From: Prorocentrum cordatum
Taxonomy: Eukaryota; Sar; Dinophyceae; Prorocentrales; Prorocentraceae
Length of the DNA stretch: 64,000 nucleotides
NCBI GenBank assembly: GCA_963575745.1
Contig: CAUYUJ010019103.1
Location: 1 to 64,000 of the forward strand
Reading direction: 5' to 3'
The notes below the pieces were generated by a model that did no database searches, was not told where the DNA came from, and saw only the letters and a program-made list of their open reading frames with translations. Numbering within the stretch: position 1 is the stretch's first letter; every line of letters begins with the position of its first letter. Made by a program: the position numbers and the translations under genes. Shown here piece after piece: positions 1 through 9,076 of the stretch.

Positions 1-437
1 CAAGATGGCTTGAAGAGGAGCCTCGGGCAGGCAGAATCATCCAAAGGCCAAGGAAATGTCGGCCGCGGCCGTCTTGGCTCCAGCTTGGCGCCGAGCCACA
101 ACCGCTCACCCTGAGGGCCAGGTGTCCTGTTGGACGCCGTGATCGCCTGTCCTCCATGCCGCGGCGGGCAGGGACGACGGCAGCCGCGCCGAAGGTCCCG
201 CGGGGCCCCCGAGAGCATGCTCCTCCTGCCGCGCGCAGCCGGCGCCCGCCGGCGCCCGGAGCTGCAGGGCGCGCCAAGCTCCCGGGGCCAGCCGACCTGG
301 GCGGGAGGCTGGTCATCCGGAACACCTTCATCGAGTACCAGGATCGGGTCGAATGGAGGGGGAGGGGAGGGAGAGGAGGACTTGTGGGTAACAGCGGATG
401 CTGGTCCACCAGCGGGTGCGCATTCATCACATCATGT

Positions 438-686
438 TCATTCATCGCTGATCTCGGACTCGACGTCGCTCCCCGGACAGCTCTCGGCGACGGCAACCAG
501 GTAGTTGTCCAGCTCGGCCCGCGAGGCCGGAAGAAGCCAGAAAGGGCCCCAGTGGGGCCTCGGTCGGACCCCGAGGGCCGCCCTGAGAAGATAGTCGGCC
601 GCCTCGGCCAGCCGGAACTCCCACGAGTGAATGATCACGGCCAGGCTGCGGCCGCCACGCTTGGTGTGGCCACCCCGGGCCACCAT
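438..686 (-). CDS. Small hypothetical protein, possible retroposed trans-spliced gene
   Basis: An 82-codon minus-strand ORF runs from an ATG at 686-684 to a TGA at 440-438. The product starts MVARGGHTKRGG, has a central stretch with WEFRLAEAADYLL, and ends in an acidic Ser/Glu/Asp tail (SDVESEISDE). I do not recognise a domain. Codon use is strongly GC-ending, as in the better supported genes of the window. Thirty-nine bases upstream of the ATG lies TTTTTGGCTCAAG on the minus strand (738-726), whose last 12 bases equal the 3' end of the dinoflagellate spliced leader; this is the main reason for choosing this start. The frame stays open upstream for about 59 more codons, but that part runs through a 27-bp duplication and looks non-coding. 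It may be the 3' part of a longer gene. Confidence 0.4.
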   Translation of the reverse strand: MVARGGHTKRGGRSLAVIIHSWEFRLAEAADYLLRAALGVRPRPHWGPFWLLPASRAELDNYLVAVAESCPGSDVESEISDE

Positions 687-725
687 GCGAGGATGGAGGG
701 GGTATGTGTTTTTCTTCCACCTCAC

Positions 726-738
726 TTGAGCCAAAAAC
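726..738 (-). other. Possible truncated DinoSL relic
   Basis: On the minus strand the sequence is TTTTTGGCTCAAG; 12 bases match the 3' end of the dinoflagellate spliced leader exactly, including its terminal AG. The 5' half of the leader is not recognisable. Its place just ahead of a coding-looking ORF makes a relic plausible, but 12 bases is a short match. Confidence 0.3.
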
Positions 739-768
739 CCACAGACACCTACATGGAGAGCCACTTGC

Positions 769-846
769 ATGCAGGCGTGGGGTCGCACCGCATTTGATCG
801 GCTCTCCGCTCCCAGGCTCATGCAGGCGTAGGGTCGCACCGCATTC
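769..846. repeat. Two direct copies of a 27-bp repeat
   Basis: A motif beginning CATGCAGGCGTGGGGTCGCA occurs at about 769-795 and again at about 819-845 with one visible change (GTGGGG to GTAGGG). The spacer is about 23 bp. No function is evident. Confidence 0.6.
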
Positions 847-999
847 CCCTGAGAGCCGCGCACACTCCTATGCTACACTGCTGCTGACTTCTATATCCAA
901 CAGTGCAGAAGCAACGGAAATGTCACGAATTTCGGTGCCAGCCATCCCGACCGGGTTAACGTCACCGCACAATAGCAGACAAGACGGGCATTCCAACGT

Positions 1000-1063
1000 G
1001 CTCCGGAAACGCTGTTCCGGAGCACGTTCCAGCGTGTTCCGGAAACGCTGTTCCGGAACACGC
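1000..1063. repeat. Two tandem perfect hairpins (GTTCCGG family)
   Basis: Two adjacent inverted repeats share the 8-base loop AACGCTGT. The first stem is CGTGCTCCGGA with its complement; the second is AGCGTGTTCCGGA with its complement. Related hairpins occur at 4682-4713, 5810-5843 and 6724-6757, so this is a dispersed family. Confidence 0.75.
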
Positions 1064-1138
1064 TGGGCGGACAGGCAGGGAGAGGTATTTGGAACAGGCG
1101 TTAAAATTGTTAAGGGATTCGTCGGAAGCTCCCCCGAT

Positions 1139-1221
1139 TCACGGAGGAGGGGGAGGGGGAGGGGGAGGGGGAGGGGGAGGGGGAGGGGGAGGGGGAGGAG
1201 GGGGGGGGGAGGGGGGAGGGG
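1139..1221. repeat. (GGGGGA)n microsatellite
   Basis: A purine tract of GGGGGA hexamers, becoming irregular G-runs near the 3' end. It lies about 310 bp upstream of the Mei2-like gene start. Confidence 0.9.
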
Positions 1222-1529
1222 ACGCCGACGCCGACTACAAGGAAGGCGACGACGACCACGACTGTGAGAGCAACGTCGACCGTGATCAGCGGATCGGGTG
1301 GGCGGACCCCAGCGGGCGGGTCGGTCGGGCGGACCCTGACGGGCGAGTCGGGCGGGCAGGTCCTAGGCCCTAGAAGGAGGGCGGGTCGGACGGTACGAAA
1401 TCTGCAGCGCGCAGCTGGTTTCGGCCCTGCCACCAGGCGCACTTCTCGACGCAGTAGCCGGGAGAGGCGGCAACTCCTTTTCATTGAGCCCCATGTTGCC
1501 CGCATCGGCAGGAGCTGGAGCAGGGCGAC

Positions 1530-2048
1530 ATGTCCCAGCAGCTGCTGCGCGCCTCGTCGTCGGCGCCGGCGTTGCTGCCCCCGCCAGCGGGTCGCCTCGA
1601 GGTGCCGAGCGGCGTCGCGGGCGCCGAGTGGCGTACCAGCGTGCTGTTCCGCAACGTGCCCTACGCGATCACGCAGGACATGTTCGTGGAGCTCCTGGCT
1701 TCGAAGGGCTTCGGCGGGAAGATTGATTTGGTGTACTTGCCCATGGATTTCAAGAAGAGTCAGACGCTCGGCTACGCGTTCGCCAACGCCATAAGTAGCG
1801 AGGTCGCCGTCCGATTGTTTGACGTCTTCGAGGGCTTCCAGGCGTGGCCCAAGAAGAAAGGCGTGAAGGCGTGCAACGTGTGTTGGAGCAGCCGGCAGGG
1901 CTTTGAGACGAATTTCCGCGCCTACTGCAATTCGACGGTCATGAAGACGAACGTCCCTGAGTCTTGGAAGCCGGCTCTCTTCCGGCAGGGCATCCGTGTG
2001 CCATTCCCCGCGCCAACTAGCAGGGTCAAGAAAGAGTGGCTCAAATAA
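1530..2048 (+). CDS. Mei2-like C-terminal RRM protein
   Basis: A 172-residue protein. The frame is closed by an in-frame TGA at 1485-1487 and the ATG at 1530 is the first Met after it. Residues about 36-155 match the Mei2 C-terminal RNA recognition motif (RRM_2): an RNP2-like strand VLFRNVP (38-44), the family-typical LVYLPMDF (67-74), an RNP1-like strand GYAFANA (81-87), and then the helical half that ends in the conserved block around TNVPESWKPALF. Residues 1-33 are a low-complexity Ala/Pro leader. Mei2-type RRMs bind RNA, and many dinoflagellate proteins consist of little more than this domain; the RNA target is unknown. The ORF has no intron, which fits retroposition but does not prove it. 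Ends VKKEWLK-stop, followed by a short GAA-rich tract. Confidence 0.85.
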   Translation: MSQQLLRASSSAPALLPPPAGRLEVPSGVAGAEWRTSVLFRNVPYAITQDMFVELLASKGFGGKIDLVYLPMDFKKSQTLGYAFANAISSEVAVRLFDVFEGFQAWPKKKGVKACNVCWSSRQGFETNFRAYCNSTVMKTNVPESWKPALFRQGIRVPFPAPTSRVKKEWLK

Positions 2049-2381
2049 GAAGAAGAAGAAGAAGCAATGCAGTGGTGACAGCGCCGCGGCACGGCTCCGA
2101 AAGCTGCGCTGCAGGGATGACCATCAGCAGTATGGCGAGGCTTGGCCCGTGGCCGAAGGAGGGGGAGGGGGAGGAAGGGGGAATGCGGGGTGGGGGGGAT
2201 GGAGGAGGGAGAGGCCGCTCAGCCTGAAAGCAAATTTTTTGCCGTTGGTTTGACTTCGCGTGCTTAGCGCGAAGACGAATGCGATCCATCGGCCCATGAT
2301 TTGGGAGGCGGTGGGAAGGGAGGGGGCCGCACCAGAGGGTGCACTGCGGCATCTTCGGTCCCGCCTCTCCCAGCCCTAGCA
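2049..2381. other. Intergenic, purine-rich, no gene seen
   Basis: Contains a (GAA)n run just after the RRM gene stop and G-rich purine tracts at about 2160-2215. The last 8 bases form the left target duplication of the first small transposon. No convincing ORF. Confidence 0.5.
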
Positions 2382-2552
2382 TTAAGTCGGGCCTGTCCCT
2401 CTACAGGGGGAATATCCAAACATAGTTTTATATATATATATGTAAAGTCTGGGGACTTTTATTAGAGTATTGTTTGACCATTTTGGAGCATGTTTGAAGT
2501 ATGTTTTATTTTTCGTCGCAAATCCCCCTGTAGGGGGACACGCCCGACTTAA
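2382..2552. mobile_element. MITE copy 1 (about 30-bp TIRs, 8-bp TSD)
   Basis: A 171-bp element with terminal inverted repeats. The left end begins TTAAGTCGGGCCTGTCCC and the right end is its imperfect complement, ending CGCCCGACTTAA. Each terminus holds a small inner palindrome (CCCTCTACAGGG and CCCTGTAGGG). Flanks are CCCTAGCA (2374-2381) and CCCTGGCA (2553-2560), an 8-bp target duplication with one mismatch. The interior is AT-rich with no ORF. An 8-bp duplication fits non-autonomous hAT-like elements; family assignment is inference. Confidence 0.85.
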
Positions 2553-2713
2553 CCCTGGCATCTGCGAAGCAGCTGGAGACTACAGCTGCTCCGAGCTGCA
2601 GCGGGCCCCCGCGGGAGCCTGCGGCCGGCCCACGGAGGGCCCCGAGCCTGCACCCGCAGGTGCCTCGGCGCTCGTGCAGCAGATGGGGCAAGACAAGACG
2701 CTTGCCTGAAAGC
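2553..2713 (+). other. Coding-looking interval between the two MITEs
   Basis: A GC-rich, GC-ending stretch translates as ICEAAGDYSCSELQRAPAG and onwards to MGQDKTLA-stop (TGA 2707-2709). There is no Met start outside the MITE. It may be an exon or the tail of a gene into which both elements inserted; the second insertion sits right at its stop codon. Unidentified. Confidence 0.25.
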
Positions 2714-2874
2714 TCAAGTCGGGCCTGTCCCTCTACAGGGGGAATAGCCAGAAGTAGTCAAAAAATAATCTGGGGACTGTGTTTTCAATTATTGGTTGAC
2801 CATTTTGGAGCATTGTTTGAGTATTTTTTTATGTTTCGTCGAAACCCCCCTGTAGGGGGACACGCCCGACTTAA
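2714..2874. mobile_element. MITE copy 2 (same family, perfect 8-bp TSD)
   Basis: A 161-bp second copy, starting TCAAGTCGGGCCTGTCCC and ending CGCCCGACTTAA. The flanking octamer CTGAAAGC is perfect at 2706-2713 and 2875-2882. The interior shares TGACCATTTTGGAGCA and TTTCGTCG with copy 1. Same orientation as copy 1. Confidence 0.9.
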
Positions 2875-2882
2875 CTGAAAGC

Positions 2883-4000
2883 CCATCCCCCTTCCACCTG
2901 ATTTTCCATGTTCAGGCGCAGGCTTTGAGTGGCCACGTTCCTGTAGCGCCTCTTTGTTTGCTCTCCTCGTTCCCGCATCCTTTGGTCCGTGCGATTCGGC
3001 GCGAGGCTGCAACGCAGCTGCAAGCCCAAAGGCCCACCGCGATCCTCGGCGGCTGCCGTCGTCGCAATCCGAATGTTCGACTACATGTTCAGAGTACGCG
3101 AGTCGCTCTGAAAGAGACTCTCGCAGAGTTGTTCCATCTATCTGCGCCGAAAATGCGAAAAAGAGCTCTTCATGTTTGGAAAGTGTTTCGCGCTCTCCGC
3201 TTTTCCTGCGATGATGAATCCAATAGCGCTAGAAAGGGGCATGACAAGGTGCAAAAAGTCCTCGAAGAGGACCCCACGAGGCCCTGTGAACGCCCCCAAG
3301 AGGCTCCCAAGACGCCCCAGGCAGCCCTCGGAGAGGCCTCAAAGAGACTTTTGAGTATCCCAGGCGCCCCAAGCGACACCTCAGAGCCCCCCAAAAAACC
3401 CGTAAGGCTCCCAAGAGGCGGGCAACCTGCCTCCCAGAGGCCTGGAAAAAGGAGCCTCAGACGCCCACGAGAGATTTCCAGAAATGCAGCAGAAGCCCCA
3501 TCGTTTCGATACACCTGGCCGAGTGCCCCGCGATGTTGTCCTTACACTTGAACGCGCAGCATTCGGAGACTTGTGAAATCCTCACATGTCTCTGTTTGTG
3601 CCACTTGTTTCTGGCGCCACGACTTTTTGGAAATCCGCAGGGCCCACAATTTTATCCCCGTACGGTCAAGAGTTCCCAGGAAGCCCCACAGCAAAACTCT
3701 CAAATGGCTCCGAAAGGGCTCCCAGAAAGGCAGCAACTGCGTTCGGACAACACCAACGAAAAAAAAAAGCAGGAGGAGGAGAAGGAGGACGGGATAGCAG
3801 ATTCTGATCAGCAACATGTTCTTGGCATCTCCGTCCTCATCTTCGTGCTCCGTCGCTAGTCCCATCGCGTGTGCTCCCTCAGCATTCGTCCCCCCGACCT
3901 AGCCAGCGTGGACGCCAAACAGTGTGTTTCTGGCAGCATGTGTCATGCAATCTAGGTGGGGCACTCTATGTTGTGCAATCTATGTTGTGCAACGCAGGTT
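2883..4000. other. No clear gene; start of GGCCCCAAGA-type array
   Basis: 2883-3270 is unremarkable mixed sequence. 3280-3480 is a loose array of words such as CCCCCAAGAGGCTCCCAAGA. 3500-3900 includes a GGAGGA-rich patch at about 3770. 3955-4010 holds repeats of TGTGCAATCTATGTTG leading into a (TA)n tract; a related phrase recurs at about 7885. No ORF looks protein-like. Confidence 0.5.
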
Positions 4001-4003
4001 GTG

Positions 4004-4007
<4 letters not shown>

Positions 4008-4034
<27 letters not shown>
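4008..4034. repeat. (TA)n microsatellite
   Basis: Uninterrupted TA dinucleotides at the left edge of a GGCCCCAAGA array. A similar (TA)n-to-GC-rich junction occurs at about 4984, suggesting the same element boundary. Confidence 0.9.
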
Positions 4035-4039
<5 letters not shown>

Positions 4040-4049
4040 CGGGGAACGG

Positions 4050-4680
4050 GACCTGGGGCCGCCAGTTTGGTGCCTCGGACCCCCACGGGGGCCACGGGGT
4101 TCCAGGACGCCCCCGGGAGCCCGAACCTCGACCACAAATGTGGAGCCCGGGGCCCGGGCCGCCTCTGAGAGGGCTGAAATCGCCGTCGGAAGCCCTCAGA
4201 CAGCCGTCCCGGCAGCCCTGGACGTTCTCGACAAGTTCCCAAGACGCTTCAAGATGCCGCCTAGAGCGGCCCGAGAGGCCAAAACCGTTGATTTTATTTA
4301 GTTTTTTCAATGTTTTTGGCTTTCTCCCTGTTTCGGCTTTCCGACGCTCCTCGACCGGCCCAGGACTCCCCAGACTGCTCCCAGACAGGCCAAGACACCC
4401 CCAAGAGAGGCCGAAGCCGGCCCAAGAGAGCTTAAGAATGTCTCCAGGCCCGCCCAAAACAGCCCAAAAGAGCTCCAAGAAAGCGCCAACAGCGGCCCAA
4501 GAGAGGGAACACGCACTGAACAGTCGAGCTCTCCGCTCCAAGGTGCTCCCGGGAAACCCTCAGAGTCCCCGAAGACAGCCCAGAAGATTACCAAGAGGCC
4601 CCCAAAAGGCCCAGAAGAGGCCTCCAGAGGCTCCACAACGGCCTCCGAGAGGCTTCACAACTGCCTACCCAGGTCCCCCA
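4050..4680 (-). repeat. GGCCTCTTGG array element with core, minus orientation
   Basis: Degenerate tandem words (CCAAGAGGCCC, CCAAGACAGCC) interrupted by non-repetitive modules. At 4282-4352 the reverse strand holds the core seen elsewhere: GCCGAAACAGG, AT-rich spacer, then TTTTGGCCTC. Around 4510 the reverse strand has a GTGCGTGTTCCC module matching the second conserved module. Length and order match the copy at 29010-29705 in opposite orientation. Confidence 0.6.
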
Positions 4681-4681
4681 A

Positions 4682-4713
4682 ACATGCTCCGGAAACGCGC
4701 TGCCGGAGCACGT
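4682..4713. repeat. Hairpin of the GTTCCGG family
   Basis: ACATGCTCCGG and CCGGAGCACGT form an 11-bp stem with one mismatch around a 10-base loop, at the end of the array above. Confidence 0.65.
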
Positions 4714-4781
4714 TGCCGCCTCTCCTTCCAGCGTTCGGTCTCGCGTGTCCGAGAGCCACTGTCGTCCAGCCCCGTCGCCGT

Positions 4782-4902
4782 CTTATATATATATATATAT
4801 ACACACACACATATACACATATCTATATATATATATATTCAAATATACATATACATATACGTATACATATATATAGATATATAGATATAGATACAGATAC
4901 AT

Positions 4903-4950
<48 letters not shown>

Positions 4951-4954
4951 TGTG

Positions 4955-4984
<30 letters not shown>
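4782..4984. repeat. Compound (TA)n/(CA)n/(ATAC)n microsatellite
   Basis: About 200 bp of alternating TA with CACA and ATACAT blocks and a short GTGTGTG interruption. No coding potential. Confidence 0.95.
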
Positions 4985-4985
<1 letters not shown>

Positions 4986-5089
4986 ACCCCGGGGGAGCAG
5001 GCCCGGGGCCGGAAAACAGCTGCCTCGACCCTCCATGGGGATACCAGGGCTCATTTTCCATGTGTTTTTGCCGTGTTTCCGCGTCCTGG

Positions 5090-5660
5090 GCCTCAGAGGC
5101 CGCCGCCTCCGACCCCCCATGGGAGGACGGGGCGCCCGGGGAGGTCCAAAATAGCCCAGGAGGGCCTCCAGCGGCTCCCAAGACGGCCCAAGCGGGCCCC
5201 GAGTCGCCGAAAGACCGCTCCAGGACGCCCCAGATAGGCCCAAGACGGCCCGAGTGGCCCCCCAAGGCACTCCACGACGCTTCAAGACGCCTCTCCAGAG
5301 CGCTTCAAGAGGCCGAAATCGTCAATGTTACGAAGGTTTTCGAACGATTTTGGCCTTCCAGCCTTTTCGGCTGTCCGACGTTCCAAGACGGCTCAATGGG
5401 CCTCCAAGAGCGCCCCAAGACGGCCCAAGAGGGCCCCAAGACGGCCCCAGAATCGCCCAAGACAGCCCAACAGAGCCCCAAGACGGCCCCAACATGCGCC
5501 CAAGAGGGGGACCACGACTCCAAAATTCGACCCTCCCGCTTGAAGAGTGCCCCAGGAGGCCCCATGGAGCCCCTAAGAGGCCCCAGGAGGCCCCCAAGCG
5601 GCACCCAGGAAGCTCAAACGAGGCCTAAAGAGGCCTCAAAACAGCCCCGAGGAGGCCCCA
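5090..5660 (-). repeat. GGCCTCTTGG array element with core, minus orientation
   Basis: Array words as in the preceding copy. The core at 5310-5372 reads on the reverse strand as GCCGAAAAGGCTGG, then TTCGAAAACC, then GACGATTTCGGCCTC, the best match to the plus-strand core at 29312-29372. A CGTGGTCCCCCTC module lies at about 5500 on the reverse strand. Confidence 0.65.
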
Positions 5661-5809
5661 CCACGGTCTCAAAACGGCTACCGAGAAGCTGCGAAACTGC
5701 CTTCACGACGTCCCCGACAGGCCAACCACGAGATCCCAACCAACACCCATGAGGCCTCTGACCCACCACCCAGGGCACGGTGGCGGCAGCAGTGACAGCA
5801 CTTGTGCAC

Positions 5810-5843
5810 AGCATGTTCCAGCGGGAGCTTTCCGGAACACGCT
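5810..5843. repeat. Hairpin of the GTTCCGG family, unit 1
   Basis: AGCATGTTCC pairs with GGAACACGCT with one mismatch (A against C), the same mismatch position as at 4682. Confidence 0.6.
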
Positions 5844-6723
5844 GCAGGAGGAGGAATATCAGGAGTAGAGAGAGCTGGAGTGGGAGGAGGAGGAGGGGGA
5901 CGAGGAAGAGGAAGAGGCTTCCAAGACAGCTCCAAGATAGCCGAAGAGGCTTCCAACAGGGCCCTGGGCGGCCCACGAGGGCCCCAAGGCGGTGCCTGAG
6001 GCGCCCAAGACGGCCCGAGAGGGCCCCAAGACGGCCCCAAGAGAGGCCCAAGCAGGGAAACACGAACCGAGAATCCCAGCTTTCTACCCCGAGAGGTTCT
6101 CGGGAAGTCCCAAGAGGCCCCCAATCGGATCCAAGAGGCCCCCAAGAAGCTCCCAAGAGGGCCGACGAGGTTCTAAGAGATCTCCCAAGGTGGCCCCAAG
6201 CGGCACAACTCATTGTTTTACGATTGGGCTTTGATGGGCTTTAATTTTGGTCTGCCTTTTGGCATCCCGATGCTCCAAGACGGCCCAAGAGGCTTCCAAT
6301 ACCGCTCCAATATAGAGGAAGAGGCCTCCAAGAGGGCCACAAGACGGCCCGCGATGGCCCCAAGACGGTGCTTGAGGCGCCCAAGACAGCCCGAGAGGGC
6401 CCCAATAGCCCCAAGAGAGGCCCAAGAAGGGGAACGCGACCCAACAGCAGAGCGTCCCCCCCAAAAGGCCCACAGGAGGCCGCCAGAGGCCCCCAAGTGG
6501 TCCGACGAGGACCCCAAAAGCTTCCCGAGGGCCCAAGAGGCCTCTAGGATACATCCAAGAGGTTTTAAATAGCCCAAGAGTGCCCTCGATGCGTCTACCG
6601 AGAAGCTAAACTGCCTTCACGACATCCCCGACAGGCCAACCACGAGATCCCAACCAACACCCATGAGGCCTCTGACCCACCACCCAGGGCACGGTGGCGG
6701 GAGCAGTGACAGCACTTGTGCAC

Positions 6724-6757
6724 AGCATGTTCCGGCGGGAGCCTTCGGGAACACGCT
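6724..6757. repeat. Hairpin of the GTTCCGG family, unit 2
   Basis: AGCATGTTCC pairs with GGAACACGCT; the loop differs from unit 1 while the stem is unchanged. Confidence 0.6.
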
Positions 6758-7810
6758 GCAGGAGGAGGAGGAGGAAGATCAGGAGGAGAGAGAGAGCTGG
6801 AGTGGGAGGAGGAGGAGGGGGACGAGGAGAAGGAAGAGGCCTCCAAGACAGACAGCTCCAAGATAGCCGAAGAGGCTTCCAAGAGGGCCCTGGGCGGCCC
6901 ACGAGGGCCCCAAGGCGGTGCCTTCAGGCGCCCAAGACGGCCCGAGAGGGCCCCAAGACGGCCCCAAGAGAGGCCCACGAAGGGAAACACGAACCGAGAA
7001 TCCGAGCTTTCTACCCCCAGAGGTTCTCGGGAAGTCCCAAGAGGCCCACAATCGGATCCAAGAGGTCCCCAAGAAGCTCCCAAGAGGGCCGACGAGGTTC
7101 CAAGAGATCTCCCAAGGTGGCCCCAAGAGGCACAACTCATTGTTTTACGATTGGGCTTTGATTGGCTTTAATTTTTGTCTGCCTTTTGGCATCCCGATGC
7201 TCCAAGACGGCCCAAGAGGCTTCCAATACCGCTCCAATATAGAGGAAGAGGCCTCCAAGAGGCCCCAAGACGGCCCGCGAGGGCTCCAAGACGGTGCTTG
7301 AGGCGCCCAAGACGGCCCGAGAGGGCCCCAAGAGCCCCAAGAGAGGCCCAAGAAGGGGGACGCGACCCAACAGCAGAGCGTCCCCCCCAAAAGGCCCACA
7401 GGAGGCCGCAAGAGGCCCCCAAGTGGTCCGACGAGGACCCCAAAAGCTTCCCGAGAGCCCAAAAGGCTCCTAGGAGACGTCCAAGAGGTTTTAAAATAGC
7501 CCAAGAGTGCCCTCGATGCGTCAAAACTGCTTCCAGGAGGCCCCCGGGAGGCTTCCGGATTGCCTCAATCTGGCCGCAGGTGGCCCCAAGTCGGGCCTCC
7601 ACGCAGCCAAGACGGCCAATGACGGCTTCAGATGGCAGAACCGATGCCCCCAATCGACCCTCAGACGCCCCCCCAAGAGGCACTCAAGAGGTGCCTCCAA
7701 CAGCCAGTTGACGAAGCATGCGGAACACCCCAGAAGCTCCTCAGATGCCGTCGCGCGCCTGTGCTTGATAGCGTTGTCCAAGATCGTTCAGCGCCCCCCC
7801 CCGGCCTGGG

Positions 7811-7851
7811 CTAGAACCATCGCGCGCGCGAAGCGCGCTCGATGGTTCTAG
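7811..7851. repeat. Near-perfect 41-bp palindrome beside (TA)n
   Basis: The arms CTAGAACCATCG and CGATGGTTCTAG are perfect complements; an inner CGCGCG/CGCGCT extends the stem with one mismatch around the loop CGAAG. A short (TA)n follows at 7853-7870. Confidence 0.8.
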
Positions 7852-7870
7852 TGTATATATATATATATAT

Positions 7871-8550
7871 AAAAAAAAATATGTGTGGTGCAATCTATGT
7901 GGTGGAATGCACCCTGCCGACAGTGGAGTTGTTAACTCCGCTGCTTGCGCACCCATCACACCCGCCCACCAGCAACTTGGTTTGCAAAACCTTGGGCCGT
8001 CTTGAGTTCATCGTAGACTGTCTTTGGACCCTCGTGGGCCGCCTCGGAACTCTCCAGGACCGTTTTGGGCGCTTCTCGGAAGACTCTCGGCCATTTTAGG
8101 GTGTTGTCGAAGGCAGGCTCACCGTCACAGAGGCCCCAGAAGGGCCCAGCAGTGCTTGGTAAGTCCGGGAAATTCGTGGCCGGGCCCTGACGAACCGACA
8201 CCCCCACGAATGCATGCAAAGGTATGGTCCTTTGGGGCGCGGTGTTACACTGAGTGTTGAAGGCACGGTGGCGGATTGATTCATGCATCGTGGTAGTGCT
8301 TGCACTGACGACAAAGATGGGGCCCGACACGAAAAAGTAGCATGCTCGCAGCCGTATCCATCAGGAGCACCCGTGCTGCAGTCAGGGGCGAGCTGGAAGC
8401 CAATAGCTGGCGCTGCTTGGGTCGGGCCCTCGAGCCACTGCAGCTCGTGCTCCTCAAGGATCTTGGTATCGCTCGGACGTCTGTATTTAATCCCTGCGAG
8501 AGCCATCGAGGAGCAGTTTGGGTCATCTAGTGGAAAAATCAAAAGAACAA

Positions 8551-8582
<32 letters not shown>

Positions 8583-8938
8583 GCACGAAACCGACAGAGT
8601 GCACGAGAGATGGACGTCCGAGCGACGGCGGGTCTTGGGGCACTGCGGGAGTTGATGCTTCGAATGGCCACGCTCGAGCCCGCAATCGAGGTCTGATTCG
8701 ACTGATATCCTGCAGCACTCGATCAAGAGTGGGTCCAAGTGCACTGCGTGGGGAAAAGAATCGGATATCGAGCGGGCCTTTTTGCGAAGTGCTTCTCCAG
8801 CGATCGACTAACGAGCGACCTTGACGTCTAAAAAACCATGGGGTAACCCAGGTTTGCCGAGGCGGGCTTCAGGATGGTACGGTTTTTGTCTGTTTGGGGG
8901 TGCAAGACGTGAGGAAAAGTTGTTGGCGCTTCGCGTAT
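7871..8938. other. No gene; includes a 30-bp poly(A) tract
   Basis: About 1 kb without a convincing ORF. A poly(A) run at 8551-8580 follows AAAAATCAAAAGAACAAC and could be the tail of an old retroposed transcript, but nothing upstream is identifiable as its body. Confidence 0.45.
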
Positions 8939-8939
8939 C

Positions 8940-9019
8940 CTCACCATTCCGTAGCCTTTGGCTACAAAAAAAAAAAAAACAAAAACAAAAAAAAACTCAC
9001 CATTCCGTAGCCTTTGGCT
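8940..9019. repeat. 24-bp direct repeats around an A-rich tract
   Basis: The same 24 bases, starting CTCACCATTCCGTAGCC, occur at 8940-8963 and 8996-9019. Between them is AC followed by about 30 bases of A with single C interruptions. This is the form of a target-site duplication flanking a poly(A) insertion, inside the spliced-leader relic. Confidence 0.75.
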
Positions 9020-9023
9020 CAAG
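9005..9023 (+). other. Relict dinoflagellate spliced leader (DinoSL)
   Basis: CCGTAGCCTTTGGCTCAAG matches the DinoSL over its whole length except for a missing AT in the middle. DinoSL is added to mRNAs by trans-splicing, so a genomic copy joined to downstream coding-like sequence marks a mature mRNA that was reverse transcribed and reinserted. A 5' part of the same sequence is repeated at 8949-8963. Confidence 0.85.
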
Positions 9024-9076
9024 CCGTCTCGGCTCGAGCCCGCCCTTTGCTCAGGTTCGGCGTTCGGGCCTGGGTG

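Larger units (their letters stand above)
5679..7520. repeat. Tandem duplication, two units of about 0.92 kb
   Basis: Unit 1 (about 5679-6596) and unit 2 (about 6597-7520) align throughout, offset 914 bp near the left and 927 bp near the right. Each unit begins ACCGAGAAGCT, has a GC-poor leader with a hairpin (5810-5843, 6724-6757), a GGA/GAG patch, GGCCCCAAGA arrays, a core-like module (TGTTTTACGATTGGGC at 6213 and 7140) and ends CCAAGAGTGCCCTCGATGCG. Substitutions and a few indels separate them. No coding evidence. Confidence 0.85.

Noticed and set aside
1-437. Plus-strand frame with GRLVIRNTFIEYQDR near 300-350
   Set aside because: The phrase looks coding but runs into a G-rich tract without domain or closure; could be an exon edge, too weak to list.
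2382-2552. piggyBac-type element with TTAA target duplications
   Set aside because: The second copy starts TCAA, while the octamers outside the TTAA are duplicated in both copies, so TTAA belongs to the element.
8551-8580. Poly(A) tail of a retrogene
   Set aside because: No recognisable gene body or target duplication; left as an unexplained A-run.
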